NCBI GenBank assembly: GCA_044375275.1
Contig: JBILMZ010000092.1
Location: forward strand, 1 to 12,705
Direction of reading: 5' to 3'
From: SZUA-430 sp044375275
GTDB taxonomy: Bacteria > Pseudomonadota > Alphaproteobacteria > Micropepsales > Micropepsaceae
Length of the DNA stretch: 12,705 nucleotides
Shown: one piece after another, positions 12,346-12,705 of the stretch
How positions within the stretch are numbered: the stretch's first letter is position 1
Layout: the number at the start of each line of letters is the position of its first letter
Notes under the pieces: model-generated
Told to the model about the DNA's origin: nothing
What the model saw: the letters and a program-made list of their open reading frames with translations, nothing else
The model's database searches: none
Position numbers and translations under genes: made by a program

Positions 12346-12705
12346 TCAGATGCAGACGCTGGCGAGCGGCGGCATTCCGTTGAAGGCAACGCTGGAATAG
12401 GTGGTTGTGTAGGCTCCCGTTGACAGGATCAGCACCCGGTCTCCCGCTTTCAGGGCACAGGGAAGCTGATAGTCCGCCTTTTCGTAGAGGATGTCAGCGC
12501 TGTCACAGGTGGGACCGGCCAGGATCGACGACACGGTGGGGCCGCCGTCGTGGGGTGTCACGATACGGTACTTGATGGCTTCATCCATCGTTTCGATGAG
12601 GCCGTGAAACTTGCCGACGTCGAGATAGACCCAGCGGCGCCCGTCCGTGCCGCCCTTGTTCGACACAAGTACGACTTCCGCCTCGATCACGCCGGCATCA
12701 CCGAC
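12346..12705 (-). CDS. Type III PLP-dependent ornithine/lysine decarboxylase, C-terminal part (runs off right edge)
   Basis: The visible 119 C-terminal residues match the Orn/Lys/Arg decarboxylase class-II family (alanine racemase-like fold). Key elements are GPTCDSAD (Cys and Asp at fragment residues 67 and 68, equivalent to the active-site Cys-Asp contributed across the dimer), ILSTGAYTTTYSS (the PLP-contacting Tyr at 99) and the end FNGMPPLASVCI. The short GPTCDSADILYEK form is typical of bacterial ornithine or bifunctional lysine/ornithine decarboxylases. It would produce putrescine or cadaverine. The N-terminal PLP-lysine barrel lies outside the window, so substrate preference stays open. 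It is the upstream neighbour of the NUDIX gene on the same strand, with a 77-base gap. Confidence 0.88.
   Translation of the reverse strand, partial: VGDAGVIEAEVVLVSNKGGTDGRRWVYLDVGKFHGLIETMDEAIKYRIVTPHDGGPTVSSILAGPTCDSADILYEKADYQLPCALKAGDRVLILSTGAYTTTYSSVAFNGMPPLASVCI

Noticed and set aside
1..12705. A hidden mobile, defence or biosynthetic system
   Set aside because: All sizeable frames with real protein character belong to recognisable housekeeping, signalling, repair or transport families. No integrase, transposase, terminal repeats, direct-repeat array or sharp composition change was seen.

Overview
The window looks like ordinary chromosomal DNA of a GC-rich alphaproteobacterium close to Caulobacterales, most plausibly the stalked or budding Hyphomonadaceae-type marine lineage. 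The strongest lineage evidence is a divK-pleD pair whose products match Caulobacter DivK and PleD almost residue for residue. Supporting evidence is a DUF3572 protein, a DinB with an N-terminal zinc ribbon, and a lipoprotein peptidase of the ACE (M2) family. No mobile element, CRISPR array, tRNA or rRNA gene was found. Every stretch without a gene is shorter than 200 bases.

Layout, left to right. (1) Positions 1-987 hold the 3' end of agmatine deiminase (aguA) and a complete N-carbamoylputrescine amidohydrolase (aguB), the last two steps of putrescine synthesis from agmatine. (2) Positions 1059-2299 hold a J-domain co-chaperone and its modulator (cbpA-cbpM) with an ATGA overlap. A small NTF2/SnoaL-like protein follows at 2385-2771. 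(3) Positions 2932-4842 encode a lipoprotein M2 dipeptidyl carboxypeptidase, closed by a clear intrinsic terminator. (4) A diheme cytochrome c lipoprotein (minus, 4899-5531) and a DUF2946-like secreted protein (plus, 5687-6076) diverge from a 155-base region with an FNR/FixK-type box and a separate 7+7 palindrome. (5) A compact minus-strand unit reads DUF3572, then HAD hydrolase, then dinB (8254 down to 6079). It converges on the DUF2946-like gene, whose terminator lies inside the dinB 3' end. (6) divK and pleD (8445-10196, plus) form the cell-cycle and cyclic-di-GMP signalling unit. (7) A minus-strand set, NUDIX hydrolase, MFS transporter and ribosomal protein L33 (12268 down to 10205), follows a type III PLP-dependent ornithine/lysine decarboxylase that runs off the right edge. 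A long imperfect inverted repeat separates the decarboxylase from the NUDIX gene.

Working together: the two ends of the window both carry putrescine synthesis genes, one from the arginine/agmatine route and one from the ornithine route. DivK and PleD control polar differentiation, DivK through histidine kinases and PleD by making cyclic-di-GMP. The cytochrome and DUF2946 pair is probably under oxygen or redox control. I found no convincing undescribed multi-gene system. The most interesting signals are regulatory DNA and RNA elements between otherwise recognisable genes.
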